A stretch of DNA of 58,437 nt from Antarctobacter heliothermus. GTDB lineage: Bacteria; Pseudomonadota; Alphaproteobacteria; Rhodobacterales; Rhodobacteraceae. Below, one piece after another: positions 34,860-42,945 of the stretch. The stretch is taken from NCBI RefSeq assembly GCF_900188425.1, contig NZ_FZON01000027.1, positions 1 to 58,437 of the forward strand. Reading direction: 5' to 3'. Position 1 is the first letter of the stretch. Every line of letters begins with the position of its first letter. The notes beneath the pieces are model-generated. The model saw nothing but the letters and a program-made list of their open reading frames with translations. It did not search any database and was not told the origin of the DNA. The position numbers and the translations under genes are program-made.

Positions 34860-35651
34860 TCACTCGACACCCGTTACATCCGGTGTCTGCCAGGCCAGGT
34901 GCTGCCCCCCGTCGATGCAGAACAGCTGCCCGGTCACCGCTTTCGCCTTCAGGAAGAACTCCAACGCATCGGTGATATCCTCAGGGTTGACGCCCCGTCC
35001 CGACACCGTGGCCGCGCGCTGGCGTGCAAACGATTCGGCATCCTGCCGCCCGCCCTGCAACGTCGGCCCCGGTCCGATCGCGTTCACCCGCACCTTTGGG
35101 GCCAACGCCTGCGCCGCAGTCTGGGTCAGCGTCCACAGCGCCGATTTCGCCAGAGTGTAGCTCATGAACTCGGGCGTCAGCTTGCGCACCCGCTGGTCAA
35201 TCATGTTGACCACCAGCCCCTGCGCCACCGGCTCTGCACGCGCATCCATCACCGGTTCCGGCACCTGCGCCGCAAAGGCCTGCGTCAGCACAAAAGGCGC
35301 GCGCAGGTTGCTCTCAAAATGCCGGTCCCAACTGTCGCGCGTGGCGCTGGTGATGTCATCGTGTTCAAAGATCGAGGCATTGTTGACCAGCACCGTCAGC
35401 GGCCCGCCCAGCGCCTGCGCCGCGCGCCCCACCAATGCCTGCGCCTCGTCCTCGACCAGCAGATCCGCCTGCAAGGCCACCGCCTGCCCGCCGCGCGCGA
35501 CGATGCCCGAAACGACCTCCTGCGCCGCCTGCTGCGATCCCGCGTAATGCACCGCCACCGCGTAGCCCTGCGCTGCCAGCGTCTCTGCCATGGCGCGGCC
35601 CAAACGCCGCCCCGCCCCTGTCACCAGTGCGCGTCCCGCCACTCCGCTCAT
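34860..35651 (-). CDS. SDR-family oxidoreductase, pteridine-reductase-like
   Basis: 263 residues; the ATG at 35649-35651 follows GGAGGAG. It has the Rossmann opening ALVTGAGRRLGRAMAETLA with the TGxxxRR variant seen in NADPH-dependent pteridine reductases (PTR1/FolM), the strand motif LVNNASIFEHDD, catalytic Tyr/Lys in YTLAKSALW, and NAIGPGPTL after the active site. It may reduce dihydrobiopterin, dihydromonapterin or a quinonoid substrate; FolM-like is the best guess. It is the last gene of the operon starting at the S49 peptidase. Confidence 0.85.
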   Translation of the reverse strand: MSGVAGRALVTGAGRRLGRAMAETLAAQGYAVAVHYAGSQQAAQEVVSGIVARGGQAVALQADLLVEDEAQALVGRAAQALGGPLTVLVNNASIFEHDDITSATRDSWDRHFESNLRAPFVLTQAFAAQVPEPVMDARAEPVAQGLVVNMIDQRVRKLTPEFMSYTLAKSALWTLTQTAAQALAPKVRVNAIGPGPTLQGGRQDAESFARQRAATVSGRGVNPEDITDALEFFLKAKAVTGQLFCIDGGQHLAWQTPDVTGVE

Positions 35652-35662
35652 GTGCTCCTCCG

Positions 35663-36610
35663 TCAGGTCAATACGATGACGACATAGCTCACATAAAGCC
35701 CCGACAAGAGCACGCCCCAGACGCGGCCAATGTCGCGGCCGAAAAAGACAAACGGCATCAGCAAGGCAGAGGCCCCCAGCATGACCCACAGGTCAAACTG
35801 CAAGAACCCCGGGCTGACCTCTATCGGCGCGATCAGCGAGGCGACCCCGATGATGGCCAGCAGGTTGAACAGGTTCGACCCGATCACGTTGCCGATGGCC
35901 ACATCCGCCTGCCTGCGGATCGCCGCCATCACCGTTGTCGCCAGTTCCGGCAGCGATGTGCCCAGCGCAACCAGCGTCAGGCCGATCACCGCATCCGGCA
36001 CGCCATACATACGGGCGATTTCCTCGGCGCTGTCGACCAGCAGATCCGCGCCCAGCGGCAGGCCGATCAGGCCCAGCGCCAGAAACAACCCGATCTTCCA
36101 CCACGGCATGTCCGGGTCCGCGCCCTCGGGCTCTTCAAGGTCGGCGTCCGCAACGCCACTCGCCCGGTGACGCAGCGCATCACGGACCTGACCGCCAAGA
36201 ATGACCACCAGCAAGACCAGCAGGCCGATGCCCGCCGTCATGTCAAACACGCCCCGGAACGCCAGCGCGATAAAGACCAGCGTCGCGCCCATCATCTGCA
36301 CATAGCTGGACCGGGTATCACATTGGCTGGTGTGCATGATCGTGATCAGGCCGGGCACACCCAGCACCAGCAGCACATTGGCGGTGTTCGACCCCACCAC
36401 GTTGCCCAGCGCAATGCCCGGCGCATTTTCCAGCGCCGCCTTGATGGAAATCAGCAATTCGGGTGCCGAGGTGCCAAAGGCGACAATGGTCAGGCTGACG
36501 ATCAGCGCCGGAATCCCCATGCGCAAAGAGACGTTCACCGCCCCTTTGACAAGCGCATCACCGGCCAGCAACAGGATGACCAGGCCAAGAGCCGCGTAGC
36601 CGTAAACCAT
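35663..36610 (-). CDS. Calcium/sodium antiporter (CaCA family, YrbG type)
   Basis: 315 residues with about ten membrane helices in two inverted halves. The alpha repeats are VAFGTSAPELLISIKAA (about 44-60) with GNVVGSNTANVLLVLG, and LVALGTSLPELATTVMAA (about 206-223) with GNVIGSNLFNLLAIIG. These supply the cation-binding Glu and Asn residues. The acidic central loop (DADLEEPEGADPD) separates the halves. It exchanges Na+ or H+ for Ca2+ across the inner membrane. The start lies one base from the stop of the zinc-ribbon gene. Confidence 0.93.
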   Translation of the reverse strand: MVYGYAALGLVILLLAGDALVKGAVNVSLRMGIPALIVSLTIVAFGTSAPELLISIKAALENAPGIALGNVVGSNTANVLLVLGVPGLITIMHTSQCDTRSSYVQMMGATLVFIALAFRGVFDMTAGIGLLVLLVVILGGQVRDALRHRASGVADADLEEPEGADPDMPWWKIGLFLALGLIGLPLGADLLVDSAEEIARMYGVPDAVIGLTLVALGTSLPELATTVMAAIRRQADVAIGNVIGSNLFNLLAIIGVASLIAPIEVSPGFLQFDLWVMLGASALLMPFVFFGRDIGRVWGVLLSGLYVSYVVIVLT

Positions 36611-36611
36611 C

Positions 36612-36806
36612 TCAGGTCTTCCCCTTTCGGCAGTCGCAGGGGCCCTTGCCGATCTTGTACCGGCCACAGTGCGGACATTTCTTTGATCCCAGCCGCGCGC
36701 GGTCGCGCAACTGGCCCAGCTGACGTGCCCCCGGCACGCGCAACTTGCCGAAGAATCCCAAAATGGCAATGAATGCCAGGAAAAGGGCGACAATCTTGAC
36801 GATCAA
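36612..36806 (-). CDS. Mini membrane protein with a zinc-ribbon-like tail (TTG start)
   Basis: 64 residues. A membrane helix (about 3-20, VKIVALFLAFIAILGFF) is followed by a basic linker and a Cys cluster, CPHCGRYKIGKGPCDC, suggesting one metal site. No ATG is available in frame; the start must be the TTG at 36804-36806, which overlaps the TGA of the S49 peptidase gene (TTGA). It therefore depends on translational coupling. Similar tiny genes next to S49 peptidase genes look conserved in the group, but no function is known. Confidence 0.65.
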   Translation of the reverse strand: MIVKIVALFLAFIAILGFFGKLRVPGARQLGQLRDRARLGSKKCPHCGRYKIGKGPCDCRKGKT

Positions 36807-37600
36807 GACAGACCAAACCGCGCGTAGTCCGCGCGTTCCTCGATCTCGCCCAGCGTGCCCTGCACCACCTGCGCGCCCAGACGCGGCAGCAGCGGCTTGC
36901 GCTGTTCAAAGCGTTTGAAACGCACCTTGTCACCAAAACGCGCCTTCATGGCGGGCACCAGGTGTCCGATGCCATCGGCCAGCCCCTCATCCACCGCCGA
37001 TTGCCCAATCCAGACCTCGCCGGTGAACAGTTCCGGATTTTCGGTCAGCTTGTCGCCGCGCCGGTCCCGGATCTGGGCAATAAACGTGCCGTGCAACTGT
37101 TCCAGCAGCCGGGTCAGGCGGGCAACGTCCTCAGGCTTTTCGGGGCGGAACGGGTCCAGCATGCTCTTGGATTTGCCAGCGGTGTGCACGCGGCGTTCAA
37201 TCCCCTGCCGTTGCAGGAACTCGGACGCGCCAAAGCCCGATGAAATCACCCCGATGGACCCAAGGATCGAACTGGGGTCGGCGATGATCTCATCTGCCGC
37301 ACTTGCGATCCAATAGCCGCCAGAGGCCGCCACGTCCTCGACAAAGGCAATCACCGGCACCTCGTGCTCATCCGCCAGCCGCCGGATGCGCGCGCCGATC
37401 AAAGAGCTTTGCACCGGCGACCCGCCGGGCGAGTTGATCTCCAGCGCGACGGCGTCCGGTTTGGACCGAAAGGCCTTTTCCAGCATACCCGCGACCGAAC
37501 GGTCGCTGATGCTGGACCGTCCCGGCACGCCGATGGCGCCTTGCAAGCGCACAACCGACACCCGTGGAGAGGATTTCAGAAAGGGGATCCAACGTCTCAT
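36803..37600 (-). CDS. S49-family signal peptide peptidase (SppA type)
   Basis: 265 residues; the ATG is at 37598-37600 with a weak ribosome site. It is a short SppA of the single-domain type. The nucleophile Ser is in AFVEDVAASGGYWIAS, and the catalytic Lys is probably in GKSKSMLDPFRP. The earlier INSPGGSP is the oxyanion region. Relatives cleave remnant signal peptides or misfolded membrane proteins. No N-terminal membrane helix is visible, so it may be cytoplasmic. It opens a tight operon with the mini zinc-ribbon, antiporter and SDR genes. Confidence 0.88.
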   Translation of the reverse strand: MRRWIPFLKSSPRVSVVRLQGAIGVPGRSSISDRSVAGMLEKAFRSKPDAVALEINSPGGSPVQSSLIGARIRRLADEHEVPVIAFVEDVAASGGYWIASAADEIIADPSSILGSIGVISSGFGASEFLQRQGIERRVHTAGKSKSMLDPFRPEKPEDVARLTRLLEQLHGTFIAQIRDRRGDKLTENPELFTGEVWIGQSAVDEGLADGIGHLVPAMKARFGDKVRFKRFEQRKPLLPRLGAQVVQGTLGEIEERADYARFGLS

Positions 37601-37707
37601 GGCTGGCGATGTAGAGGCGGCCAGAGGGACAAACAAGGCGACCCCTGAAAACTCCCTTCGTTGTGGCGCTTTGGTCGCGCGATTTCCGGGACGCGCGGCC
37701 ACGACGC

Positions 37708-37800
37708 CGGGGAACCTGCTGGTCCCGGGCTTGGACAGACTTGGGGGCGCACCCTCACCTGCGACACGTCCCAAGGATTCAGGCAAACTCAGGTTCCCCG
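37708..37800. ncRNA. Candidate structured RNA element with a long-range 11-bp stem
   Basis: CGGGGAACCTG (37708-37718) pairs perfectly with CAGGTTCCCCG (37790-37800) across 71 bases. Inside, CTTGGG (37740-37745) pairs with CCCAAG (37770-37775). The closed, nested shape suggests a small RNA or a 5' leader. I tested it by eye against SRP RNA, tmRNA, 6S RNA and RNase P signatures and found no match; the coding strand is unknown. Confidence 0.35.
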
Positions 37801-37940
37801 AGAAAGCGCGATACCTGTGTGGCGAGCAGGGGTTTCTCACCCCGACTCCCCCCAAATGCGCGCCCGCGTTTTCGAGCCAAGGGTAAACCAAAGGTAAAAC
37901 CGTCTCTGCAACCCACTGAAGACGCGACGTCACCCATCCT

Positions 37941-37954
37941 GTCCACGCGTGGAC
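37941..37954 (-). terminator. Palindrome just downstream of priA
   Basis: GTCCACG-CGTGGAC is a perfect 14-base palindrome 16 bases beyond the priA stop in the direction of transcription. As RNA it would need a smaller stem to leave a loop; it may be part of a terminator or a protein site. Confidence 0.35.
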
Positions 37955-37969
37955 AGCTTTTCATTTGCC

Positions 37970-40177
37970 TCAGAAAAAACTCTGCGGATCAATATCGATC
38001 GCCATGCGCAAATCGCCGGTCAGCTTGACCTGACCGACCCAGTCCGCCAGCGCCCCTTGCAAGGCCACGCCCTTGGGCGCCTTCACCAGCAGCCGCACCC
38101 GATGCCGCCCCCTCACCCTTGCGATGGGCGCGGGCGCAGGCCCCCAGACAACCGCATCGACCCGCCTCAGGGCGGCATCGTTTCGGGCCAGATAATTGCC
38201 CAGATCAAACACCTTTGCCACGTCCCCACCCGACAGAATGATGCCCGCCAGCCGCCCATAGGGCGGCATCCCGGCCAGACGCCGCTCATCTGCCTCGGCC
38301 TTCCAGAACGCCTCTTCATCGCCCGCCAGAATGGCCCGGATCACCGGATGCTCGGGCTGAAAGGTCTGCAACAGCGCCTGCCCCGGCTTTTCCGCCCGCC
38401 CCGCACGCCCCGCCACCTGCCGCATCAATTGAAAGGTCCGCTCGGCTGCGCGCAGGTCCGACCCTTGCAGGCCCAGGTCCGAATCGATCACGCCTACCAG
38501 CGTCAGGTGGGGAAAGTTGTGCCCCTTGGCCACCAGCTGCGTGCCGATGATGATATCCGCCCCGCCCGCCGCAATCGTCTCGATCTGCGCCTTCAGCTCA
38601 CGCGCCGTCCCGAACAGGTCCGAAGACAGCACAGCTATCCGCGTGTCGGGAAACTTTGCCGCCGCCTCTTCGGCCAACCGCTCCACCCCTGGCCCCACAG
38701 CGGCGAGCTTGCCCTCGACCTGACAGGATGGGCAGATCTCCGGCACGGGTTTGCTTTCACCACACTGATGACAGATCAGCCGTTTGAGAAAGCGATGCTC
38801 TACCATGCGCGCATCGCAATGATCACAGGCTATCTGTTCGCCACACGCCCGGCACAGGGTCACCGGCGCATAGCCACGCCGGTTCAGGAACAGCAGCGCC
38901 TGTTCGCCCTTTTCCATCCGCGCCCGAACCGCCGCCTGCAAGGTCGGCGAAATCCACGTCCCCGAGGGCAGATCCTCCGCCCGCATGTCAATCGCCCGCA
39001 TCTGAGGCATCACCGCCGGACCAAAGCGCGAGGTCAGCACCAGCCGCTTGTACTTGCCCGCATCCGCATTGGCCCAGCTTTCCAGCGCGGGCGTGGCCGA
39101 GGCCAGCACCACCTGCGCGCCCAGAATGGACGCCCGCAACACCGCCATGTCGCGGGCGTTGTACAGTACGCCATCCTCTTGCTTGTAGGACGTGTCATGT
39201 TCCTCATCGACGACGATTACGCCAAGGTTCTGGAACGGCAGGAACAGCGCGGACCGGGCACCGACCACCACCTGTGCCTTGCCCTCACCGACCATACGCC
39301 AAACCCGCCGCCGTTCGGTCATCGTCACGCCAGAGTGCCATTCGGCCGGGCGCGCGCCAAAACGCGCCTCGACCCGTGTCAGGAACTCTGCCGACAGGGC
39401 AATCTCCGGCAGCAGGACCAGCGCCTGCCGCCCCTGCCGCAGTGCCTCTGCCACCGCCTCCAGGTAGACCTCGGTCTTGCCCGACCCGGTCACGCCTTTC
39501 AGCAACACGGTCTCATAGCGGCCGGCCCGCTGACCGGCGCGCAAGACCTCTGCCGCGGCAGCCTGATCCTCTGTCAGTTCCTTGCCGCCATACTCCGCGT
39601 CCAAACGGGGAAAGGCCGTGTCGCGCGGTGTGTCCTCCTCAAGGATCGCGCCGCTTTTGACCAGCCCCTTAACCACCGACGGCGTCACCCCGGCCGCCTC
39701 TGCCAGCTCCTTCAACGTCAGTGACATGCCGCCCATCTCACGCGCCGCATCCAAAACGCGGGTACGCGCGTCGGTCATGCGCGGCGGCTCTCCATCGCCC
39801 AGTCGGTAGACCTTGCGCATCGACGGCGGATCGCCCAGCCCCGGCGCCCGCGTCGCCAACCGCAGCATCGCCGTCAAAGGGGTCAGGGTGTAGGCGGCGG
39901 ACTTTTCGATGAACAACCGCATCTCTTCGCGCATCGGGGCGACATCCAGCACCCGGTTCACGGCGCGAATCTTTGACAGGTCGAAATCGCCGCGCCCAGG
40001 CCCCCAGACAACGCCCAGCACCTTGCGCGGCCCCAGCGGCACCTCGACGTAGGCCCCCAGCCAGCACCCGCCCTCAGGCGCGCGATAATCCAGCACCCGG
40101 TCCAGCGGCTGCGTGGTCAGCACGCCCACCAGCGCGCCAGTGTCAAAGAAATCCGGTGTCTTGCTTGGCATGTCCAT
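37970..40177 (-). CDS. priA: Primosomal replication protein N' (PriA helicase)
   Basis: 735 residues; the ATG at 40175-40177 has GGGGA eight bases upstream (an ATG two codons later is possible). Order: N-terminal 3'-DNA-binding domain (about 15-105), winged helix (about 110-180), helicase lobe 1 with Walker A LLKGVTGSGKTEVYLE and DEEHDTSYKQ, the zinc-binding insertion with four Cys pairs (CRAC, CDHC, CHQC, CPSC), helicase lobe 2 with VAGRAGRAEKPG, and the C-terminal domain. It restarts replication forks. Nothing is unusual. Confidence 0.96.
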   Translation of the reverse strand: MDMPSKTPDFFDTGALVGVLTTQPLDRVLDYRAPEGGCWLGAYVEVPLGPRKVLGVVWGPGRGDFDLSKIRAVNRVLDVAPMREEMRLFIEKSAAYTLTPLTAMLRLATRAPGLGDPPSMRKVYRLGDGEPPRMTDARTRVLDAAREMGGMSLTLKELAEAAGVTPSVVKGLVKSGAILEEDTPRDTAFPRLDAEYGGKELTEDQAAAAEVLRAGQRAGRYETVLLKGVTGSGKTEVYLEAVAEALRQGRQALVLLPEIALSAEFLTRVEARFGARPAEWHSGVTMTERRRVWRMVGEGKAQVVVGARSALFLPFQNLGVIVVDEEHDTSYKQEDGVLYNARDMAVLRASILGAQVVLASATPALESWANADAGKYKRLVLTSRFGPAVMPQMRAIDMRAEDLPSGTWISPTLQAAVRARMEKGEQALLFLNRRGYAPVTLCRACGEQIACDHCDARMVEHRFLKRLICHQCGESKPVPEICPSCQVEGKLAAVGPGVERLAEEAAAKFPDTRIAVLSSDLFGTARELKAQIETIAAGGADIIIGTQLVAKGHNFPHLTLVGVIDSDLGLQGSDLRAAERTFQLMRQVAGRAGRAEKPGQALLQTFQPEHPVIRAILAGDEEAFWKAEADERRLAGMPPYGRLAGIILSGGDVAKVFDLGNYLARNDAALRRVDAVVWGPAPAPIARVRGRHRVRLLVKAPKGVALQGALADWVGQVKLTGDLRMAIDIDPQSFF

Positions 40178-40331
40178 GGCGTAATTCCCCACGCGCAAAA
40201 GGCCAAGCCGTCACGGCTGGGCACAACGACTTTCTTTGCCGAGGCCATTCGATTATTCGGTCGGCTGGACAGTGCCAGGAACAGGAAAAGGGGCTGGCAG
40301 AAGGTTCTGCGTCAGGGCCGATCCGATGGTT

Positions 40332-40346
40332 GGGGGCGCTGCCCCC
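40332..40346 (-). terminator. Hairpin linked to repeat copy E
   Basis: GGGGGC (40332-40337) pairs with GCCCCC (40341-40346) with a three-base loop. The same repeat-then-hairpin order is seen at copy D (32547-32610). Confidence 0.5.
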
Positions 40347-40365
40347 GTCTCCCTTTGGTCGCCTC

Positions 40366-40390
40366 CCCCGGGATATTTTTGGCCAGAAGA
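40366..40390 (-). repeat. Dispersed intergenic repeat, copy E
   Basis: On the - strand this reads TCTTCTGGCC-AAAAATATCCCGGGG, identical over its core to copy D. It is the only copy in inverse orientation within the window. Confidence 0.75.
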
Positions 40391-40529
40391 AATTGGGAGA
40401 ATGCCGTGATTACTTCTCTGAAGAAAGACCCGCTGCGGAGCATCCCAACCGCGCGACCCAGCCGAATGACATCTATTGCGCGCCATTTCTGGCATGTACC
40501 GCGAAGTGGGGGTCTGTCACATCACCCCA

Positions 40530-41372
40530 TCAGACGTTCGGTTCACCCTGCAGGCCCAGCAGCTTGCGAAACCCGGTCCAGTAGCCCGGCAGTTTGGGCG
40601 GCGCGTTCAGCCCCGCCAACGCCTCATCGGCCCAGGGCGTCATCTCACGGCCAACGAAATCCCGGCCCCAATCAAGGTAGGCCGCCGCATGATCCGGGCG
40701 CAACCGGCAGGCCGAGCCGACCAGTCCCACCAGCGTCTCTGCTGGCGAATACCATTCGTCCTGAATACCCGTCACGCGTGTCTGCATCAGCGGTCCGATC
40801 ACGCGCATCAGGCGTTTGTCCGAAAAGGTCAGCAGCATCCTGCCCATTTCTTCGCGGCTGTAGTGGATCAGCGGCGGAAACGTGTCGAAAAACACCGCAC
40901 TGCCGTCAATGATCCCAAAGTTGCGAATCGAGGGGTGAAAGCCGATCCGGCCCTCCTGCGCTGCTGCCCAATGCCAAAAGCGGGCGATGACCTGCCCTGC
41001 CGCCTCCATCATCTCCAGCGTGGTGGACACCGGCGCGTCTTGCATCATGGGGCGCATCAGGCTGTCCATAGGCAGCGCCTCTTGTACGATCACCGGCACC
41101 TTGGTCCCGTCCAGGTCGAGCAGATGAAACTCGGTCTGCGGCATGGGAACGCCGCCCGCCAGCAGCGCGTCGACGTAATCGTCGTGGCACTGATTCAGTC
41201 TTTCCAGCGCCGCAACGTCACGCAAGCCGCGATAGACTTTGATCACCTTGTCCGACAGCGGACCGCTGGCCGGGCGGAAGGGCGCGCAGAAATAGCCAAG
41301 GCGGGAAATCGTCTGCCCCCGCGCCTGAGCGTCGGAGCGGATCAACTGGGAAAGTGCGTCAAGATCGGTCAT
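40530..41372 (-). CDS. Protein with a kinase-like fold, partner of a ParA ATPase
   Basis: 280 residues; the ATG at 41370-41372 has AAGGAGA. Several blocks resemble the aminoglycoside phosphotransferase/protein-kinase-like fold: an N-lobe strand with Lys45 (DKVIKVYRGL), a hinge-like VPVIVQEALPM (93-102), then GFHPSIRNFGIIDGSAVFFDTFPP (144-167), where His146, Asn151 and Asp163 could be the catalytic-loop His, the metal-binding Asn and the DFG-like Asp. The usual HxD Asp is not obvious, so it may be a pseudokinase. A DUF6206-like assignment is possible but I am not certain. It follows the parA gene after 22 bases. Confidence 0.65.
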   Translation of the reverse strand: MTDLDALSQLIRSDAQARGQTISRLGYFCAPFRPASGPLSDKVIKVYRGLRDVAALERLNQCHDDYVDALLAGGVPMPQTEFHLLDLDGTKVPVIVQEALPMDSLMRPMMQDAPVSTTLEMMEAAGQVIARFWHWAAAQEGRIGFHPSIRNFGIIDGSAVFFDTFPPLIHYSREEMGRMLLTFSDKRLMRVIGPLMQTRVTGIQDEWYSPAETLVGLVGSACRLRPDHAAAYLDWGRDFVGREMTPWADEALAGLNAPPKLPGYWTGFRKLLGLQGEPNV

Positions 41373-41394
41373 CGGGCGTCTCCTTGGCGCCCCT

Positions 41395-42036
41395 TTACCC
41401 GGTCCCAAGCCGCTCCGCCACCTCCTGCAACAGCGCCGCGATTTCATCCCGGGCGGGTGATTTGCCGCCCTCATGCGCACCGCGCCCCTGCCCCAGCGCC
41501 TCGGCATAGCCGACGCGGTTGCCTAGGCTGGCCCGCGCCACCTCTGCCCCAAGACGTGATGCTGCCTCTGCCACTTCCGCGTTCAGACGCGTACCCACGC
41601 GGGTCCGGTTCATCACCAGCAGCGTGGCACAGTTTTCCCGCGCGGCCAGATCCAGCACGCCTTCGGTCGCCCACAGATCCACATGGCTGACCGCCACCGG
41701 CACCACCACCAGATCCGCCACGCGCAGCGCCGGGCGCAGATCACTGTCCGCCTTGGGCGGGGTGTCGATGATGACAATGTCGTTGGAGGCCGATAGCTTG
41801 CGCACCTCGTAGGAAATGCCCCAGGCAGAGGAGGTCGCAAATTCCAGCCCCTCGCAGGTCTCTGGCGCATTTTCGATCCGGGTCATGAACCACCGGCCAA
41901 GACTGCCCTGCGGGTCAAGATCCACCACCGCGACACGTTTGCCCTGACCGTGAAAACCCAGCGCCAGATGCGCCGCCAGCGTCGTCTTGCCGCTGCCGCC
42001 CTTTTGCTGCGCAACCGTGATCACCCGTCCAGCCAT
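41395..42036 (-). CDS. Orphan ParA/MinD-type ATPase
   Basis: 213 residues; the ATG at 42034-42036 follows GGGGGA. The deviant Walker A is QQKGGSGKTTLAAH with the signature Lys, Walker A' is VVDLDPQGSLGRW, and Walker B is DIVIIDTPPKAD. These ATPases position cargo such as chromosomes, plasmids, chemoreceptors or carboxysomes on the nucleoid. No parB or parS-like array is adjacent; instead a kinase-like gene follows. A role in chromosome partition is therefore unlikely, and a dedicated cargo-positioning role is more probable. Confidence 0.88.
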   Translation of the reverse strand: MAGRVITVAQQKGGSGKTTLAAHLALGFHGQGKRVAVVDLDPQGSLGRWFMTRIENAPETCEGLEFATSSAWGISYEVRKLSASNDIVIIDTPPKADSDLRPALRVADLVVVPVAVSHVDLWATEGVLDLAARENCATLLVMNRTRVGTRLNAEVAEAASRLGAEVARASLGNRVGYAEALGQGRGAHEGGKSPARDEIAALLQEVAERLGTG

Positions 42037-42184
42037 GACATCCCCCGCACACCACCTCAACGGACCTTGCACCCCAGCGCGCGGGGAATCCAGTCCCTCC
42101 GGCGGATTGATTCACCTCTCGTTAACCAATCCGCCCCTACCTTGGTAAACAATGCCTTAACGGAGGCGCGGCCGCGCAGCACAG

Positions 42185-42859
42185 ATGTCCCCAGTCGTCC
42201 GTCTCTTTGCCTGTTCCGTGATCAGCTGCCTTGTCGCCTCTTCGGCGCAAGCCGGGGCGTGGCCGCGCAAGCAGGGCGACGGTTTTGCCAGCTTGTCCAT
42301 CCGGCTGGGCTGGCCGCAGGACATGGGCACATGGACATCAATGGACCCGACGGACGACTATTCGACCCTCTACATGGAATACGGGTTGACCGACCGGCTG
42401 ACCGTTGGCGCGGATATCGGCCATTCGGTGTCTGGCAGCGGCAAGTCGGTCCTGTTTTTCCAATGGCCTGTGCGGCAGGCCGAAAAGGGTCCGCAGATCT
42501 CTGCACAGTTTGGTTTGGGCATCATTTCGGGCAAGCGCGTGTTGCGTCCCGGTCTATCGCTTGGCTGGGGCCTCAAGACCGGCTGGTTGTCGATCGACAG
42601 CGTCGCCGAAAGCTATGTCGACACGGGCCGTACCGATCTCAAGCTGGACATGACATGGGGGCGCAACCTGTCCAAGGACCGCAAGCTGATCCTTCAGGTT
42701 CAGACCGGCCAGCCCGATGGGCGCGATCCCTTTGTCCGCGTGGCGCCATCGCTCGTGCTGCCTCTGCGGGGGCCGGTGAAACTTGAAACCGGGGTTACAT
42801 GGGGGCTGACGGGTGACACGTTTATGGGGCTCAAGTTCGGTGTCTGGACCGACTTCTAG
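42185..42859 (+). CDS. Secreted protein, probable outer-membrane beta-barrel
   Basis: 224 residues with a signal peptide (about 1-23, ending SSAQAG). The mature part has alternating strands such as STLYMEYGLTDRLTVGADIG, SAQFGLGIISGKRVLRPGL and GVTWGLTGDTFMGLKFGVW, and ends in Trp-Thr-Asp-Phe, a typical C-terminal aromatic for barrel insertion. It could be a small porin-like or structural barrel. Divergent from parA; the 148-base gap holds TTAACC-like sequences. Confidence 0.7.
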   Translation: MSPVVRLFACSVISCLVASSAQAGAWPRKQGDGFASLSIRLGWPQDMGTWTSMDPTDDYSTLYMEYGLTDRLTVGADIGHSVSGSGKSVLFFQWPVRQAEKGPQISAQFGLGIISGKRVLRPGLSLGWGLKTGWLSIDSVAESYVDTGRTDLKLDMTWGRNLSKDRKLILQVQTGQPDGRDPFVRVAPSLVLPLRGPVKLETGVTWGLTGDTFMGLKFGVWTDF

Positions 42860-42945
42860 ATCTCACGAAACGGTCTCTTTCGGCCGGGGACGGTGGGCGG
42901 GGCAATGCGCGCAGCGCGCGCGAGCGCCGCTCCCGTCCCGCACCG

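Larger units (their letters stand above)
37601..37969. other. 369-base gap between priA and the S49 peptidase gene
   Basis: Long open frames run through this gap in several directions but none is protein-like or has a ribosome site. The gap holds the inverted-repeat element at 37708-37800, a second hairpin GGGGT-TTCTC-ACCCC (37829-37843), and the palindromic GTCCACGCGTGGAC at about 37941-37954 just after the priA stop. It probably carries the S49 operon promoter. Confidence 0.5.
40178..40529. other. 352-base intergenic region upstream of priA
   Basis: No protein-like ORF is seen. The region contains the dispersed repeat (copy E), the hairpin GGGGGC-GCT-GCCCCC (40332-40346), and probably the priA promoter near 40200-40260. 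The kinase-like gene of the ParA operon ends at its other side. Confidence 0.45.

Noticed and set aside
37708-37800. tmRNA, SRP RNA or RNase P RNA
   Set aside because: The diagnostic motifs (tag ORF and tRNA-like end, GGAA-tetraloop helix, conserved P4 core) are not visible by eye.
37386-37886. Open frames crossing the priA/S49 gap
   Set aside because: No ribosome site, no protein-like pattern, and they run into the S49 gene antisense. The open frames come from the high G+C content.
42890-42939. Hairpin-rich stretch between the beta-barrel and DUF4864 genes as a strong terminator
   Set aside because: The alternating GC sequence can fold in many ways and no T-run follows; not specific enough to list.
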